Shown piece by piece: positions 24,615 to 34,433 of a DNA stretch of 64,000 bases; the stretch's first letter is position 1, and each line of letters opens with the position of its first letter. Source of the stretch: CADEER01 sp965216585 (GTDB lineage Bacteria; Desulfobacterota; Binatia; HRBIN30; CADEER01); NCBI GenBank assembly GCA_965216585.1, contig CBDCGC010000003.1, positions 1,984,001-2,048,000 on the forward strand. Direction: 5' to 3'. The notes under the pieces are model-generated. The model saw only the letters and a program-made list of their open reading frames with translations. It did no database searches and was not told where the DNA came from. The translations under genes were made by a program, and so were the position numbers.

Positions 24615-27434
24615 GAATCCCCAACCGTCCGTACCGGCGACCGCGGCTTCGCCGCTGAGGTATTCGTAGATCGCCGGCGCCAGCGATCCGATGAGCAGGG
24701 TGGACGGACGCTGCGAGCGCTCGACCGGTGCTCCCCAGACGCCGGCGAACGCGTCCTTCTCGTGAAAGGACTCGCCGGCGTGACGGCCGGGCACGACGGT
24801 ATTGTAGCCAATCCCGAAACGGGGAAAGAGATTGATCGTGCCGGCACGGTCGGTGTCGTAGAGATGCGCGAGCTGCACGACACTGTCCGGCCGCCCGGTG
24901 TACGACGTCAGCCGGCGCCACTCGCCTTCGCTGCACCAGGTGTCCGGTCGCTTCGCATCCACCGCATCGACACAGCGTTCGTGCAGCCGTCGGTGCTGCG
25001 CCAGCTCTTGCGCCGAGAAGGTGTCGTAGGGGTTCACCTCGGCCAATCCCAAGAGGTCACCCTGCGACATGTCGATGCGGATTCGATCGCGCCGCCGCTC
25101 GATGTCGACCGCGGTGCGAACCCCGCCGCGTGCTCCAATCACCGTAACCGCTCCAGCCGCCACCGTGCACTCCCCCTTGCGCACCACGAGGTAGTCGAGC
25201 GACTCCGAGAGATGGTCGTAGATCTCCGACACGATGTCGATGCGGCCGCCGCCGATCAGCTCGAGGTCTTTCAACTCATGCAAGAGCGGCTGGCGACTCC
25301 AACCTTCACTGTGATCGGCAAAGAGGTCGATCATGTAGTTGCCACCCGCCGTCGAGGCGACGACGGCGTCGACACCGCGCATCGAAGGCGGATCCAGCGG
25401 ATGCGTGAGCTTCGGCCCCTCCCCTTCGTCGGACGAGATCTTCACGACCTTCACGTCGATGCCACGCGCCCGCAGGCGATCGAAGACCTCCACCTCGGGA
25501 TTCAACAAGTGGAAGATCGGGCTCAAGCCGTGATCTCCCGCCATGGTGAAAAGAGTTTGCGGTGCCACACCGGCGCGCCGGTAGACGCCGGCCAGCTCAC
25601 CGAGCCAATAATCGAGCCGATTGAGCTCGCCACTCGGGGCGAGGATTTCGTCGGCGAACGGGCCGGTGAAGTGAGCGAAGTGGTCGGGCCAGGGATTGTA
25701 GTAGACCAACAATTCCGGCATCGCCGCTTGCTCGAGCGCGGCGATACGGTCGATCAACTTTTCGGCGAGGGCGCGTTCGTCTCGCTGCCCGCGCTTGCGC
25801 GCGAATTGGAACCACTGAAAACGAGCGCGAATCACTTCACCCTTGGCGAGCAACTCGGCACGCAGCTGGCGCAGTTCTCTTTCATTGTCGGCGCGCCGGC
25901 GCAACTCGGCCAGGCAGCGCAGCTCGCCAAAGTCCCGCACCTTTTCGCCGAGCACGAGGTTGAGTAGCGCATCGACGCGGTAGTGCGCGTTGTCGTCGTA
26001 TTGCGCCGCGCAGGAGAATGACGAAACGTCCGCCATGCGATCGAAAAGCGTCCGCATGCCGGTGCTGCGCGCCAGCGATTCGAGCTGCAGCGCATCGTTG
26101 CCGTAGAAGTAGTAGGCGCGTCCGGTCGTCTCTCCATCGCGCTCGACTCGGCGATCGACGAAGTGGAAGTTGGGGATGGTCGTCGCGCCCTCGCCGGCGA
26201 CGGCGGCTCCGGTTTTGGCAATCGGCAGGTTGCGCACGCTGATCGTCGGCGTCGTCGAGATGCCGGAGCGCGCGATGCCGAACGGCTGGGCGTAGATCGA
26301 ACGGAAGAACCGCAGGTAGTACGGGTGCGAAAATCCGCCCTCCACCGCCGCTTCGAGAAAGTCGATCTGCATCGGCGGCGCCGGTCGCGAAGGCTGCGTC
26401 GCCGGCACCAGGTGCGGGCCGGCTACGTGCTCGCGCAAGACGGCGGAGAGAAAGCGATCGCCAGCGCGGCCGGCGGCCAGTGATTCGACCAGATGCCCCT
26501 GCAGCCCGTCGACGACGGTGAGCACCGCGTAGCGCCGGTCTTCTTGCTCGGATGCCAGGTAGTCCCACAGCCGCCCGCCGCCGGGCCTTGCCAGCTCGGC
26601 GCGCAACCAATCCCCGAGCTGATTCTCGCGCAGCACCCGCGTCGCAAAAATTCGATAGTGGCGGCAGACCAGCATGTCGACGAAGTGAACCAGCGAAATG
26701 CTGACCGCTTCGAGCCGCTTTGGCTCGGCGACGATCGCGTCGATCGCCGCCGCCATCTCCCCCTCCGCCTGCATCGCACCGCGCACGTGGGCGAGGATGT
26801 CGCGGACGATCGACTCGATACGGCTGGCCACCGTGGCGCGCTCGCGGTCGCTCGACCGCCGCGCGCAGGCGAGTTGATCCTCGAGCGCACCGGCGGGATC
26901 GCCACCTTGCAGGTAGAGCGCGTCGTAGAGGGCGACCAGCTGCGCCGTCAGGTCGCTGTCGAACACCCCCGCGCCCTCGTCACTCTCTTCGCTTTGCGGT
27001 TGCCAGCGAAACATCGAATGCTGCATGCCCGGGATCGTCTCGGTTGCCGAGATGTTGCGGCGCAGCCAGGCGTCGAACGACTCCACCGCTCCACCCTCCG
27101 TCTCGCCGTAGACCTCGCGCAGAGCGAGGACGAAGGGGATCACCTCATCGACGAAGGAGCGAGAATCGATGCGGTCGTAGAGGCGTCGTCGGACGACCGC
27201 TGGCAGCTCGAGATCGTCGAGATACGAGCGAATGCGCGACCGCGCAAGGATCGGCACCGCCAGCTCGTACGGCAGTCGCTTGGCCCACTCGGCGACGTCG
27301 TAGATCTCGGAGCGCAGCAAGCGAAAGTGACTGCGCGCCGGACTCGGAAGCTCCGCGGCCCGCTGCGCCGGCCACATGCCGGCGATCAAGACGAGCGCGA
27401 TCGCGACTGCGGCCGCGTACCATCGATTTCTCAT
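24579..27434 (-). CDS. Large membrane-anchored alkaline-phosphatase-superfamily protein
   Basis: 951 residues from ATG 27434 (a TTG start at 27467 would add 11). One N-terminal membrane helix (YAAAVAIALVLIAGM) acts as anchor. A helical region of about 250 residues precedes the alkaline-phosphatase fold. VVDGLQGH (~307-314), GISTTPTISVRN with candidate nucleophile Thr (~391-402), TTIPNFHFVDR, YYNPWPDHFAHFTG (~578-591) and TMAGDHGLSPIF (~630-641) supply the metal-binding Asp/His set of type I phosphodiesterases. The substrate is unknown. It is the third gene of hyuB-hyuA-this, 19 nt after hyuA. It is roughly twice the usual NPP length, the extra being N-terminal. Confidence 0.8.
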   Translation of the reverse strand: MRNRWYAAAVAIALVLIAGMWPAQRAAELPSPARSHFRLLRSEIYDVAEWAKRLPYELAVPILARSRIRSYLDDLELPAVVRRRLYDRIDSRSFVDEVIPFVLALREVYGETEGGAVESFDAWLRRNISATETIPGMQHSMFRWQPQSEESDEGAGVFDSDLTAQLVALYDALYLQGGDPAGALEDQLACARRSSDRERATVASRIESIVRDILAHVRGAMQAEGEMAAAIDAIVAEPKRLEAVSISLVHFVDMLVCRHYRIFATRVLRENQLGDWLRAELARPGGGRLWDYLASEQEDRRYAVLTVVDGLQGHLVESLAAGRAGDRFLSAVLREHVAGPHLVPATQPSRPAPPMQIDFLEAAVEGGFSHPYYLRFFRSIYAQPFGIARSGISTTPTISVRNLPIAKTGAAVAGEGATTIPNFHFVDRRVERDGETTGRAYYFYGNDALQLESLARSTGMRTLFDRMADVSSFSCAAQYDDNAHYRVDALLNLVLGEKVRDFGELRCLAELRRRADNERELRQLRAELLAKGEVIRARFQWFQFARKRGQRDERALAEKLIDRIAALEQAAMPELLVYYNPWPDHFAHFTGPFADEILAPSGELNRLDYWLGELAGVYRRAGVAPQTLFTMAGDHGLSPIFHLLNPEVEVFDRLRARGIDVKVVKISSDEGEGPKLTHPLDPPSMRGVDAVVASTAGGNYMIDLFADHSEGWSRQPLLHELKDLELIGGGRIDIVSEIYDHLSESLDYLVVRKGECTVAAGAVTVIGARGGVRTAVDIERRRDRIRIDMSQGDLLGLAEVNPYDTFSAQELAQHRRLHERCVDAVDAKRPDTWCSEGEWRRLTSYTGRPDSVVQLAHLYDTDRAGTINLFPRFGIGYNTVVPGRHAGESFHEKDAFAGVWGAPVERSQRPSTLLIGSLAPAIYEYLSGEAAVAGTDGWGFSAVPLTDRDAR

Positions 27435-27453
27435 GAACCAACGCAAGAACTGG

Positions 27454-29505
27454 TCACGCAACCGCAATGCGATAGTTGCCGTAGCGGTCGAGCTTGGCGC
27501 TTTGTTTGCGTTCCAACAGAATGGTCGTGAAGGGCTCCTCTACGATCGCCGGACCGCGTATGCTGTGGCCGACGCGCATCAGCGATCCGTCGTAGACCTG
27601 CACCTCCAGCCACTTGCCGTCGAAGTAGGCGCGCCGCTTGCCTTTGCGCGGCGGGCGTTTGCTCGAACGGCCGAGGCGCGGCAGATCGGGCTTCTTGGTC
27701 ACACCGATCGCCGTCAGGCGCAGACTGCGCAGGATGGGAGTTTCGTCGCGCGAAGCGTAGGTGTGGAGATCCTCGTGCTGCTGGTGGAAGCGCTCGATCG
27801 TCGCGGCCAGATCCCGTGCGCTCAATCGACCGCTGCCGGCAACCGGCACCGGCATGTCGAAGGTCTGCCCCGGGTAGCAGAGGTTCATGAATCTCTCGGT
27901 GCGCACACCCGTATGGGTGCCGCGGCGTTTCTTCAGCACTGCCGACGTGGCTTTCTCCATCTCCGCAAACAGAGAGCGCACGAGAGCGAGGTCGATCTCG
28001 TCGCTGGCGGCGATGCAGGCGCGAACTTCGTCGACCAGGTGATCGGCGAGCAGCAGGCCCAAGGCCGAGAAAGCCGGTGCGGTTTTCGGCACGAGCACTT
28101 CCGCGATGCCCAGCTCTTTCGCCTGTGCGGTGGCGTGCAGCGGTCCGTTGCCGCCATAGGCGACCAGCGTGATGCCACGCGGGTCGACGCCGCGCTGAGC
28201 GGCGACGCGGCGGATCGCGTTGGCCATGTTGGCGTTGACCAGGCGAAAGATTCCGTACGCAGCCTCGGCCACACCCAGTCGCAACGGTGCCGCCACCTGC
28301 TCGCGGATCGCCTTGCCGGCGGCGCCGACGTCGAGCTTCATCGTGCCCGAAGAGAAGTCGTCGGCGTTGAGGTAGCCGAGGTAGGCATTTGCATCGGTCA
28401 CCGTGACCTCGCTGCCGCCGCGGCCATAGCAAATCGGACCGGGCTCCGCCCCGGCGCTGCGCGGTCCGACCTGCAGGGCGCCGGCCGTCACCGAGGCGAT
28501 CGAGCCGCCTCCGGCGCCGATGGAATGCACATCGACCATCGGCAATCCGATCACATAGCGATGATGCCAGTTCCACCCAGTGTTGATCTCGGGCCGGCCG
28601 TCGCGGATCAGACAGATGTCGTAACTGGTGCCGCCCATGTCGGCGCAGACGAAATCGCGCCGCTTTGCCTTGTCGGCGACCGCGCAAGCCGCCATGACGC
28701 CGCCCGTCGGCCCCGAAGACAGCACCGCCACCGGCCGCTTGCGAATATACTCGGGCGTCATGATGCCACCGTTCGACTGCATCACCAGCAGGTCGCGCCG
28801 GTAGCCGTGCTGGGCCAGGCGATCGACCAGACGCGAAAGATAGCGGTCGATGCGCGGGCCGACGAAGGCGTTGACCAGCGTGGTGCTGGTGCGTTCGAAC
28901 TCGGGTGCCGACGGCATCACCTCGTGCGACAGGGAGACCGACATATGGGGGCATTCTTCGCCGGCAATCTCGCGCGCTCGCAACTCGTGGCGAGGGTTGA
29001 TGAACGAAAACATGAACACCACCGCCAAGGATTCGACATGCTGCGCGGCAAGCCGCTGCAAGGCCTTGCGAAGATCGTCTTCGTCGAGGGGCTCGATCAC
29101 CTCGCCGCGAAAATCGAGGCGCTCGCGCACGCCGATGCGCACCCGGCGTTTGGCAATCGACGGCGGCGGCGGCAGGGCGGGATCCCAGATGTTCTCCTTG
29201 AATCCTCGGCGCAACTCGATCTCGTCGCGGTGCCCCGCCGTCGTGATCAACCCGGTCGGGGCGCCACTCATCTCGATCATCGTGTTGTCGGCGGTCGTCG
29301 TGCCGTGGACGATGCTGCGCGTCGCCCGTAGCAGAGCTCGGGCGTCGGTACCCTGGCGCGCGGCGAGAAGCTCGATGCCGCGCAGCACGCCAATCGATTG
29401 ATCCTCGGGAGTCGTCGGACTCTTTTCGACGACGATGCCGCCATCGGAGCGCGCGAGGACGAGATCGGTGAAGGTGCCGCCGACGTCGATACCGATGTGA
29501 ACCAT
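27454..29505 (-). CDS. hyuA: Hydantoinase/oxoprolinase A subunit
   Basis: 683 residues from ATG 29505 (MVHIGIDVGGTFTDLVLA, the phosphate-binding ASKHA-type loop). VHGTTTADNTMIEMSG, FSFINPRHELRAREI, FVCADMGGTSYDICLI, GLPMVDVHSIGAGGGSIA and VAYGGNGPLHATAQAKELG follow in family order. With HyuB it would hydrolyse a cyclic imide, lactam or hydantoin with ATP. Acetone-carboxylase-like or 5-oxoprolinase activity is also possible because the families are related. It lies 8 nt after the hyuB stop, in one operon. The upstream extension of the frame has no family similarity. Confidence 0.92.
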   Translation of the reverse strand: MVHIGIDVGGTFTDLVLARSDGGIVVEKSPTTPEDQSIGVLRGIELLAARQGTDARALLRATRSIVHGTTTADNTMIEMSGAPTGLITTAGHRDEIELRRGFKENIWDPALPPPPSIAKRRVRIGVRERLDFRGEVIEPLDEDDLRKALQRLAAQHVESLAVVFMFSFINPRHELRAREIAGEECPHMSVSLSHEVMPSAPEFERTSTTLVNAFVGPRIDRYLSRLVDRLAQHGYRRDLLVMQSNGGIMTPEYIRKRPVAVLSSGPTGGVMAACAVADKAKRRDFVCADMGGTSYDICLIRDGRPEINTGWNWHHRYVIGLPMVDVHSIGAGGGSIASVTAGALQVGPRSAGAEPGPICYGRGGSEVTVTDANAYLGYLNADDFSSGTMKLDVGAAGKAIREQVAAPLRLGVAEAAYGIFRLVNANMANAIRRVAAQRGVDPRGITLVAYGGNGPLHATAQAKELGIAEVLVPKTAPAFSALGLLLADHLVDEVRACIAASDEIDLALVRSLFAEMEKATSAVLKKRRGTHTGVRTERFMNLCYPGQTFDMPVPVAGSGRLSARDLAATIERFHQQHEDLHTYASRDETPILRSLRLTAIGVTKKPDLPRLGRSSKRPPRKGKRRAYFDGKWLEVQVYDGSLMRVGHSIRGPAIVEEPFTTILLERKQSAKLDRYGNYRIAVA

Positions 29506-29513
29506 CGCCGGCC

Positions 29514-31358
29514 CTACCGATCTCGGGCGGCGCGGATCCCCGTACGCCTGGCCGAGGTCGCTGCAGCGTCGACGGCGAGATCGAGTGCCGCCACTGAGCC
29601 CGTAAGAACGACACCGTAGTCGCGCAGCGCCGCCTCCGCCGATACGTACTCGTCGAGCACATCTTCGAGGACCATCTGCGGATCCCGGTCCAGCGGATCG
29701 CCCCAACCGCCGCCCCCACCGTAGCGGTAGGCGTAGCCCTCGCCCGGTTCGTGATCGACATAGAACGCCGTCGTCTGCACTTCTTGCTCGTGCTCGCCGC
29801 CCGTGCGCAGCAACAGTTGGTTCGGCGCGCCATCCATGCCGCCGGCGATGCCGGGCATCGGGTACTTGCGGCCGACGACGAAGGTGTAGATCTGTGAAGG
29901 CGCGAGAATCTGCTTTTCGTAGAGCGTACCCGGACAGCCGCGCCAGCGGCCCGGTCCGCCGGTGTCGATGGCATAGTCGCGACTCATGTGCCGCACCGGA
30001 AAGATGCTCTCGTTGATCTCACCGGTCGCGCGAATGAGGTTGCCGAAGCTGACGTTCATCGCACCCCACCCATCCTGCCCGCAGACGGCGCCACAATAGG
30101 CGGCAAAGGTGTCGACGGAGTGATCGATGAAGAGAGCGCCGCTGTCGGGGTGCTTGCCGAAGATCACCGTCGGCATGCCCATCTTGTAGATCTGCGGGCA
30201 ACAGCGCTCGGGAATCACCTGCGCCAGGGCGATGGCGATCGCCTCGCCTACTTCGGTACCTGGGTGATGCGTTCCCGCAGCAACCGATTTTTCCGGCGGC
30301 GGGTTGAGGCAACAACCCTCGGGAACGACGAGATCGATCGAGTTGAAAAAGCCCTCGTTCTTGGGGATCGCCGGATCCATCATGCTGGCGATCTGGGCGA
30401 CGACGTAGCCGCGCGTGTTGCCGAAGGTCGAATACGCCTGCAGATTTTCGCGCTCGTCCGAGCCGCTGAAGTCGACCTTCAGTCGATCGCCGTCGACGGT
30501 CACCGCACAGTGAATGTGAATGTCTTCGTTTCCCTTGGGATCGTGGTCGACGTAGACGTCCGACTCGTAGGTGCCGTCACGCCAAGCTGCCACCTCTTCG
30601 CGAAAGCGCCGTGCGGCGTAGTCGATCATCGTCCGGCAAGCCCCGCGCACGGCCGGCGCGCCGTGCCGGGCGATGATTTCCTTCAGGCGGCGCACACCGA
30701 GTTGGGCGGCGCCGATCTGGGCGCGCAGATCGCCGGCGAAGGTCGGCGTGCGGTTGTTGACGCACATGAAATAGGAGACGTCCCGCCGCTCGACACCGCG
30801 CTCGTAGATCTTGACGGCGGGGAAGCGCACGCCCTCGGCCCAAATGTCCTGCGCATCGACGTTGTAGCCACCCGGCATACCACCACCGGTGTCGGCGTGG
30901 TGACACTGAATCGAGGCGATCAACACCATCTCCCCATCGGCAAAGACCGGGGCGAAGATGTTGTAGTCGGGCAGGTGGCCGCCGCCGTGGTACGGGTCGT
31001 TGGCGACCAGCACGTCGCCGTCGTAGAGACCGTCGGCGCCAAAGAGCTCGAGGGCGAAGCGAACCGGCAACGTCGAGCTGAGCATGAACTGCGGGATCCC
31101 GACGCTCAGCGCCGCCAGCGCACCGCTGGCGTCGAGAATCGTCGCGTTGCGCTCGTTCGATTGATTGAGGATGGGGGTCGTTGCCGTCAGGCTGACGTGC
31201 GTCGCCATTTCGAAACAGACCGTCTCCATGGCACCGCGGATGATTTCCGCTTCGACGGGATCGATCTTGGTACGCCGGCGCTTCGCATCGGCTCGGGCGA
31301 CTCGCCTTCTCTTCGCCGCCGGCTTGCGCGCCGCGCGCTTACCCAGGGCTCTTGCCAT
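29514..31358 (-). CDS. hyuB: Hydantoinase/oxoprolinase B subunit
   Basis: 614 residues. ATG 31358 is set by the GGGAGG Shine-Dalgarno 7 nt upstream. Family motifs: TPILNQSNERNATILDA, DVLVANDPYHGGGHLPDYN, QCHHADTGGGMPGGY, VDFSGSDERENLQAYS and GGGGGWGDPLDRDP. The first 30 residues are an unusual Arg/Lys/Ala-rich tail (MARALGKRAARKPAAKRRR onwards) not normal for HyuB. It could be a lineage-specific extension; the next Met is inside the conserved domain, so the tail is probably translated. First gene of the operon. Confidence 0.92.
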   Translation of the reverse strand: MARALGKRAARKPAAKRRRVARADAKRRRTKIDPVEAEIIRGAMETVCFEMATHVSLTATTPILNQSNERNATILDASGALAALSVGIPQFMLSSTLPVRFALELFGADGLYDGDVLVANDPYHGGGHLPDYNIFAPVFADGEMVLIASIQCHHADTGGGMPGGYNVDAQDIWAEGVRFPAVKIYERGVERRDVSYFMCVNNRTPTFAGDLRAQIGAAQLGVRRLKEIIARHGAPAVRGACRTMIDYAARRFREEVAAWRDGTYESDVYVDHDPKGNEDIHIHCAVTVDGDRLKVDFSGSDERENLQAYSTFGNTRGYVVAQIASMMDPAIPKNEGFFNSIDLVVPEGCCLNPPPEKSVAAGTHHPGTEVGEAIAIALAQVIPERCCPQIYKMGMPTVIFGKHPDSGALFIDHSVDTFAAYCGAVCGQDGWGAMNVSFGNLIRATGEINESIFPVRHMSRDYAIDTGGPGRWRGCPGTLYEKQILAPSQIYTFVVGRKYPMPGIAGGMDGAPNQLLLRTGGEHEQEVQTTAFYVDHEPGEGYAYRYGGGGGWGDPLDRDPQMVLEDVLDEYVSAEAALRDYGVVLTGSVAALDLAVDAAATSARRTGIRAARDR

Positions 31359-31452
31359 CGTGCGACCTCCCATCGAACCCGGAACATCGCAAATATTCCC
31401 TGCGCGATTCAAACGATCGATTTTCCGCGACCCCGCCAGGCCCGGAAACGTC

Positions 31453-31749
31453 CTATTCGCTCTTGGTCGTATCCTGACCCACGGAAACCTGTGGGCGCAG
31501 TCTCTCGACGAGCCTTTCGCCGATGCCAGGCACAGCCTGAAGGTCTTCGACGCTGGCAAACGATCCGTTTTCACTCCGGTGTTCGACAATTGCCTTCGCC
31601 TTCGCCGGACCGATCCCATTGATCGACTCCAGCTCGACGGCCGTCGCCGTGTTCACGTTTACCGGGGAACCCTCACCAAACACTGGCGCGGCAATCGCCA
31701 CGGCCAGCAGCGCGAGGAACCCCATCATCGCCATTCGTACTCTCTTCAT
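31453..31749 (-). CDS. comEA: ComEA-like helix-hairpin-helix DNA-binding protein
   Basis: 98 residues: a signal peptide or anchor (MKRVRMAMMGFLALLAVAIAAP), then two helix-hairpin-helix motifs, VNVNTATAVELESINGIGP and FASVEDLQAVPGIGERLVERL. This is the minimal ComEA form of Gram-negative bacteria, a periplasmic double-stranded DNA receptor in transformation. It is divergent from comEC with 115 bp between starts, which supports the assignment. Confidence 0.9.
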   Translation of the reverse strand: MKRVRMAMMGFLALLAVAIAAPVFGEGSPVNVNTATAVELESINGIGPAKAKAIVEHRSENGSFASVEDLQAVPGIGERLVERLRPQVSVGQDTTKSE

Positions 31750-31825
31750 CTTCGTACCTCCTTGTCGTCTCGGTTGGTCCGGGCCGGCGGGGCCGCGTCA
31801 GATACTCTTCTATCATGCCATATAC

Positions 31826-31854
31826 ATAGTTTCAAACTATCATATCTGATAGTT
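31826..31854. promoter_or_regulatory. Two overlapping inverted repeats between comEA and comEC
   Basis: ATAGTTT (31826-31832)/AAACTAT (31834-31840) and AACTATCA (31835-31842)/TGATAGTT (31847-31854) are both perfect and share the central AACTAT. The same 6-mer therefore occurs three times in alternating orientation. The whole 31801-31860 stretch is strikingly AT-rich against its neighbours. It is the only spacer between the divergent competence genes and probably holds both promoters and a shared operator. Confidence 0.55.
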
Positions 31855-31864
31855 CCGGAGAGCC

Positions 31865-34384
31865 ATGCCTCCCGCTCCTGCCTCCGCGCAACCACGCACC
31901 CCAATTCTCTGGCTCGCCGCTGGCTTGCTCTGCGGCCAGATCGTCGCCACAGCGACCGGCAATCCGGCGTTCCCAGCGGCGGCGGCGACCGCCGCCATCG
32001 CCATCGCCGGGCGCCGGCAGCGCTCCGAGGCGGCGATCTGCGTCGTCATCGCCGCCGCTGCCGCGGCACTCGGCTTCATCATGCTCGACGGCACCCTGCG
32101 CCCCGACTTTGCCGCCCATCACATCGCCCGCCACCGAGCTCGCGACGCCGAGGTGCGCGCACGTGTCATCGGCCATCCGGCGCGGCGATCATCGGGCCGG
32201 CGCTTCACCATCGCAGTCGAGGCACTGCGCCGGCGCGGCCGGTGGCAGCCAGCCAGCGGCCGGGTCCTCCTCACCGCGCGCGACGCGCAGCGCTACTGGA
32301 AATCGGGCGATCGCTTCACGGCGCGCATCCGACTGCGCGAGCCGCGCAACTTTGGCAACCCCGGCGAGCTCGACTACGAACGCTTTCTGGCGCGGCGGCG
32401 AATCTACCGCACCGCCTTTGCCTTTTCCGATTCGAAGTGGCAGCGCTTGCCGCGCCGGGTGGCGCCGACGTGGAGTGAATCGGTTCGCCAGCGCGCCCGC
32501 GCCGCCCTGACCCAGGTCGCATCGACCGAAGTGCGGCCGATCGCCGCCGCCCTGCTACTGGGCGACGGAGCCTCGATCCCGCCCGCCACCCGGCGGCGCT
32601 ATGCGCGCGCCGGCGTCAGTCACGTACTCGCCATCTCCGGCCTGCACATCGGTCTCATCGCCGCTGCCGCTTTCGCCACCGTCCGCTGGTTGCTGGCGCG
32701 CAGCGAGCGTCTGAGCCTCCGCCACAACCTACCCAAGGCGGCGACGATCGCCTCGCTGCCGCCGCTGCTCGTCTACGCCGCGATCGCCGGCGCCAGTGCG
32801 GCGACCGTACGCGCCGCGGTGATGGCGGTGCTCTTTCTCACCGCCTTGCTGCTCGACCGCGCCCGCTACTGGCCGGCGACTCTCGCCGCCGCCGCGGCGG
32901 TGATCTGCACCGCCACACCGGGGGCGATGTTCGACGCATCATTCCAACTCTCCTTCGCCGCCGTCATCGCCATCATCGCCGGTGCACCGCGCCTGCAACG
33001 GAGCTACGACGCCTGGGCCGAGCGGCGCATGCTACCCCTGCGATTTCCCCGCGCTTCGACGCTCGCGCGCTGGCTGGCCCTGTCGCAGACCGTCACCCTG
33101 CTCGCCCTGGTGGCGACGGCGCCACTGACGCTGCACCACTTTCACCACCTGTCGCTGAGCGGTGTCCTGAGCAACCTCTTCATCGTTCCGATCACCGGCA
33201 TGGCCGGCGTCAGCATCGGCTTGCTGGGGGTTCTCCTGACCCCCGCTCTGCCCGGCATCGGCGCCGTCTTTCTGGCCCTGTGTTGCGGCATTCTCACCAT
33301 CGGCGACTGGTTGACCACTGCCTTTGCCCGACTTCCCCTCGCCGATCTGCCGCTGCCGGCGCCGGCGGCCGGCGAGATTCTCGCCTACTACGCCCTGCTC
33401 GCATCACCGCTGATCCGCCAACGCCGGATCCGCCGATTCGCGTCTGCGCTGGCCGCGCTGGCGATTGCGATCATCGCCGCTGGGTGGATCGTCGAGCGCT
33501 TCTACAGCGACGAGCTGCGCATCACCTTCATCTCCGTCGGTCAGGGCGAAAGCACCTTGCTCGAGCTGCCGGGCGGCCACACGATTCTCGTCGACGGCGG
33601 TGGCCTGTCATCGACCTTCGACACCGGCGAGCGTATCGTCGCGCCGCTGCTGCGCCGGCGCAAGATCCGGCGTATCGACACCGCCATCGTGACCCACCCC
33701 GACTACGATCACTACGGCGGCCTCGCCTACGTCGCCGAGCACTTCGACGTCGGCGAGATCTGGAGCAACGGCGGCCGCGGCCGCGGCGACCGTTTTCGAG
33801 ACTTCCAGCGCCGCCTCGACGCGACCGGTGTACCCCAGAGAGTGGTGAGCCGTGGCTTCACGGCCACGATCAACGGCGTCCGACTGGCGGTGTTGCATCC
33901 GGACGACGTCGACGCCGCAGAGACCAACGACAGCTCGATCGTGCTGCGGCTCTCCTACGGCGGTGTCGGTTTGCTGCTGACCGGTGACATCGAAAGAACG
34001 GCCGAACGATCCCTCCTGCACCGGCGAGACGAAGTGCGCGCAACTCTTCTCAAGGTTCCGCATCACGGCAGCCGCACCTCGAGCACGTCCGCCTTCCTCG
34101 AGGCCGTGCGACCGTGCTGGGCAATCGTCTCGAGCGGCTACCGCAATCGCTACGAGATGCCCCACGCCTCGGTCGTCGCCCGCTATGCGAAGCGGGGCAT
34201 CGGCGTAGTGCGCACCGACAGTGACGGCGCCATCGAGGTTCGCATCGCGCCGAGCGGCACCTTCCAAATCACCCGCGGCCATCGCCGCCGCCACGAGTCG
34301 ATCCACAGCGCAGCGTCCTGTCGCAGCACCGCCGTCACCTCCGGAAAGTCATGGAGCTTGACAGGCTGGGAAGCGCCGGCCTAA
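31865..34384 (+). CDS. comEC: ComEC/Rec2 DNA-uptake channel
   Basis: 839 residues. An N-terminal DUF4131-like helical region and OB-like part come first. The Competence domain contains RRYARAGVSHVLAISGLHIGLI (~240-262), the family signature, followed by many membrane helices. The C-terminal metallo-beta-lactamase domain starts at LRITFISVGQGESTLLELPGG, with metal ligands in VTHPDYDHYGGLAY and KVPHHGSRTS. It transports single-stranded DNA across the inner membrane and may degrade the other strand. It is full length. The last 35 residues (after RITRGHRRRHES) are not family-like. The barrel gene follows 49 bp downstream. Confidence 0.95.
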   Translation: MPPAPASAQPRTPILWLAAGLLCGQIVATATGNPAFPAAAATAAIAIAGRRQRSEAAICVVIAAAAAALGFIMLDGTLRPDFAAHHIARHRARDAEVRARVIGHPARRSSGRRFTIAVEALRRRGRWQPASGRVLLTARDAQRYWKSGDRFTARIRLREPRNFGNPGELDYERFLARRRIYRTAFAFSDSKWQRLPRRVAPTWSESVRQRARAALTQVASTEVRPIAAALLLGDGASIPPATRRRYARAGVSHVLAISGLHIGLIAAAAFATVRWLLARSERLSLRHNLPKAATIASLPPLLVYAAIAGASAATVRAAVMAVLFLTALLLDRARYWPATLAAAAAVICTATPGAMFDASFQLSFAAVIAIIAGAPRLQRSYDAWAERRMLPLRFPRASTLARWLALSQTVTLLALVATAPLTLHHFHHLSLSGVLSNLFIVPITGMAGVSIGLLGVLLTPALPGIGAVFLALCCGILTIGDWLTTAFARLPLADLPLPAPAAGEILAYYALLASPLIRQRRIRRFASALAALAIAIIAAGWIVERFYSDELRITFISVGQGESTLLELPGGHTILVDGGGLSSTFDTGERIVAPLLRRRKIRRIDTAIVTHPDYDHYGGLAYVAEHFDVGEIWSNGGRGRGDRFRDFQRRLDATGVPQRVVSRGFTATINGVRLAVLHPDDVDAAETNDSSIVLRLSYGGVGLLLTGDIERTAERSLLHRRDEVRATLLKVPHHGSRTSSTSAFLEAVRPCWAIVSSGYRNRYEMPHASVVARYAKRGIGVVRTDSDGAIEVRIAPSGTFQITRGHRRRHESIHSAASCRSTAVTSGKSWSLTGWEAPA

Positions 34385-34433
34385 CAAACGTCGGCGACAG
34401 GACTGGTCGGCGGTCGCCGCAAAGGAGGGGGAA

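Noticed and set aside
27431..29974. 847-codon frame on the minus strand, out of phase with hyuA
   Set aside because: Arg-rich out-of-frame reading of hyuA; the hyuA frame has all conserved motifs.
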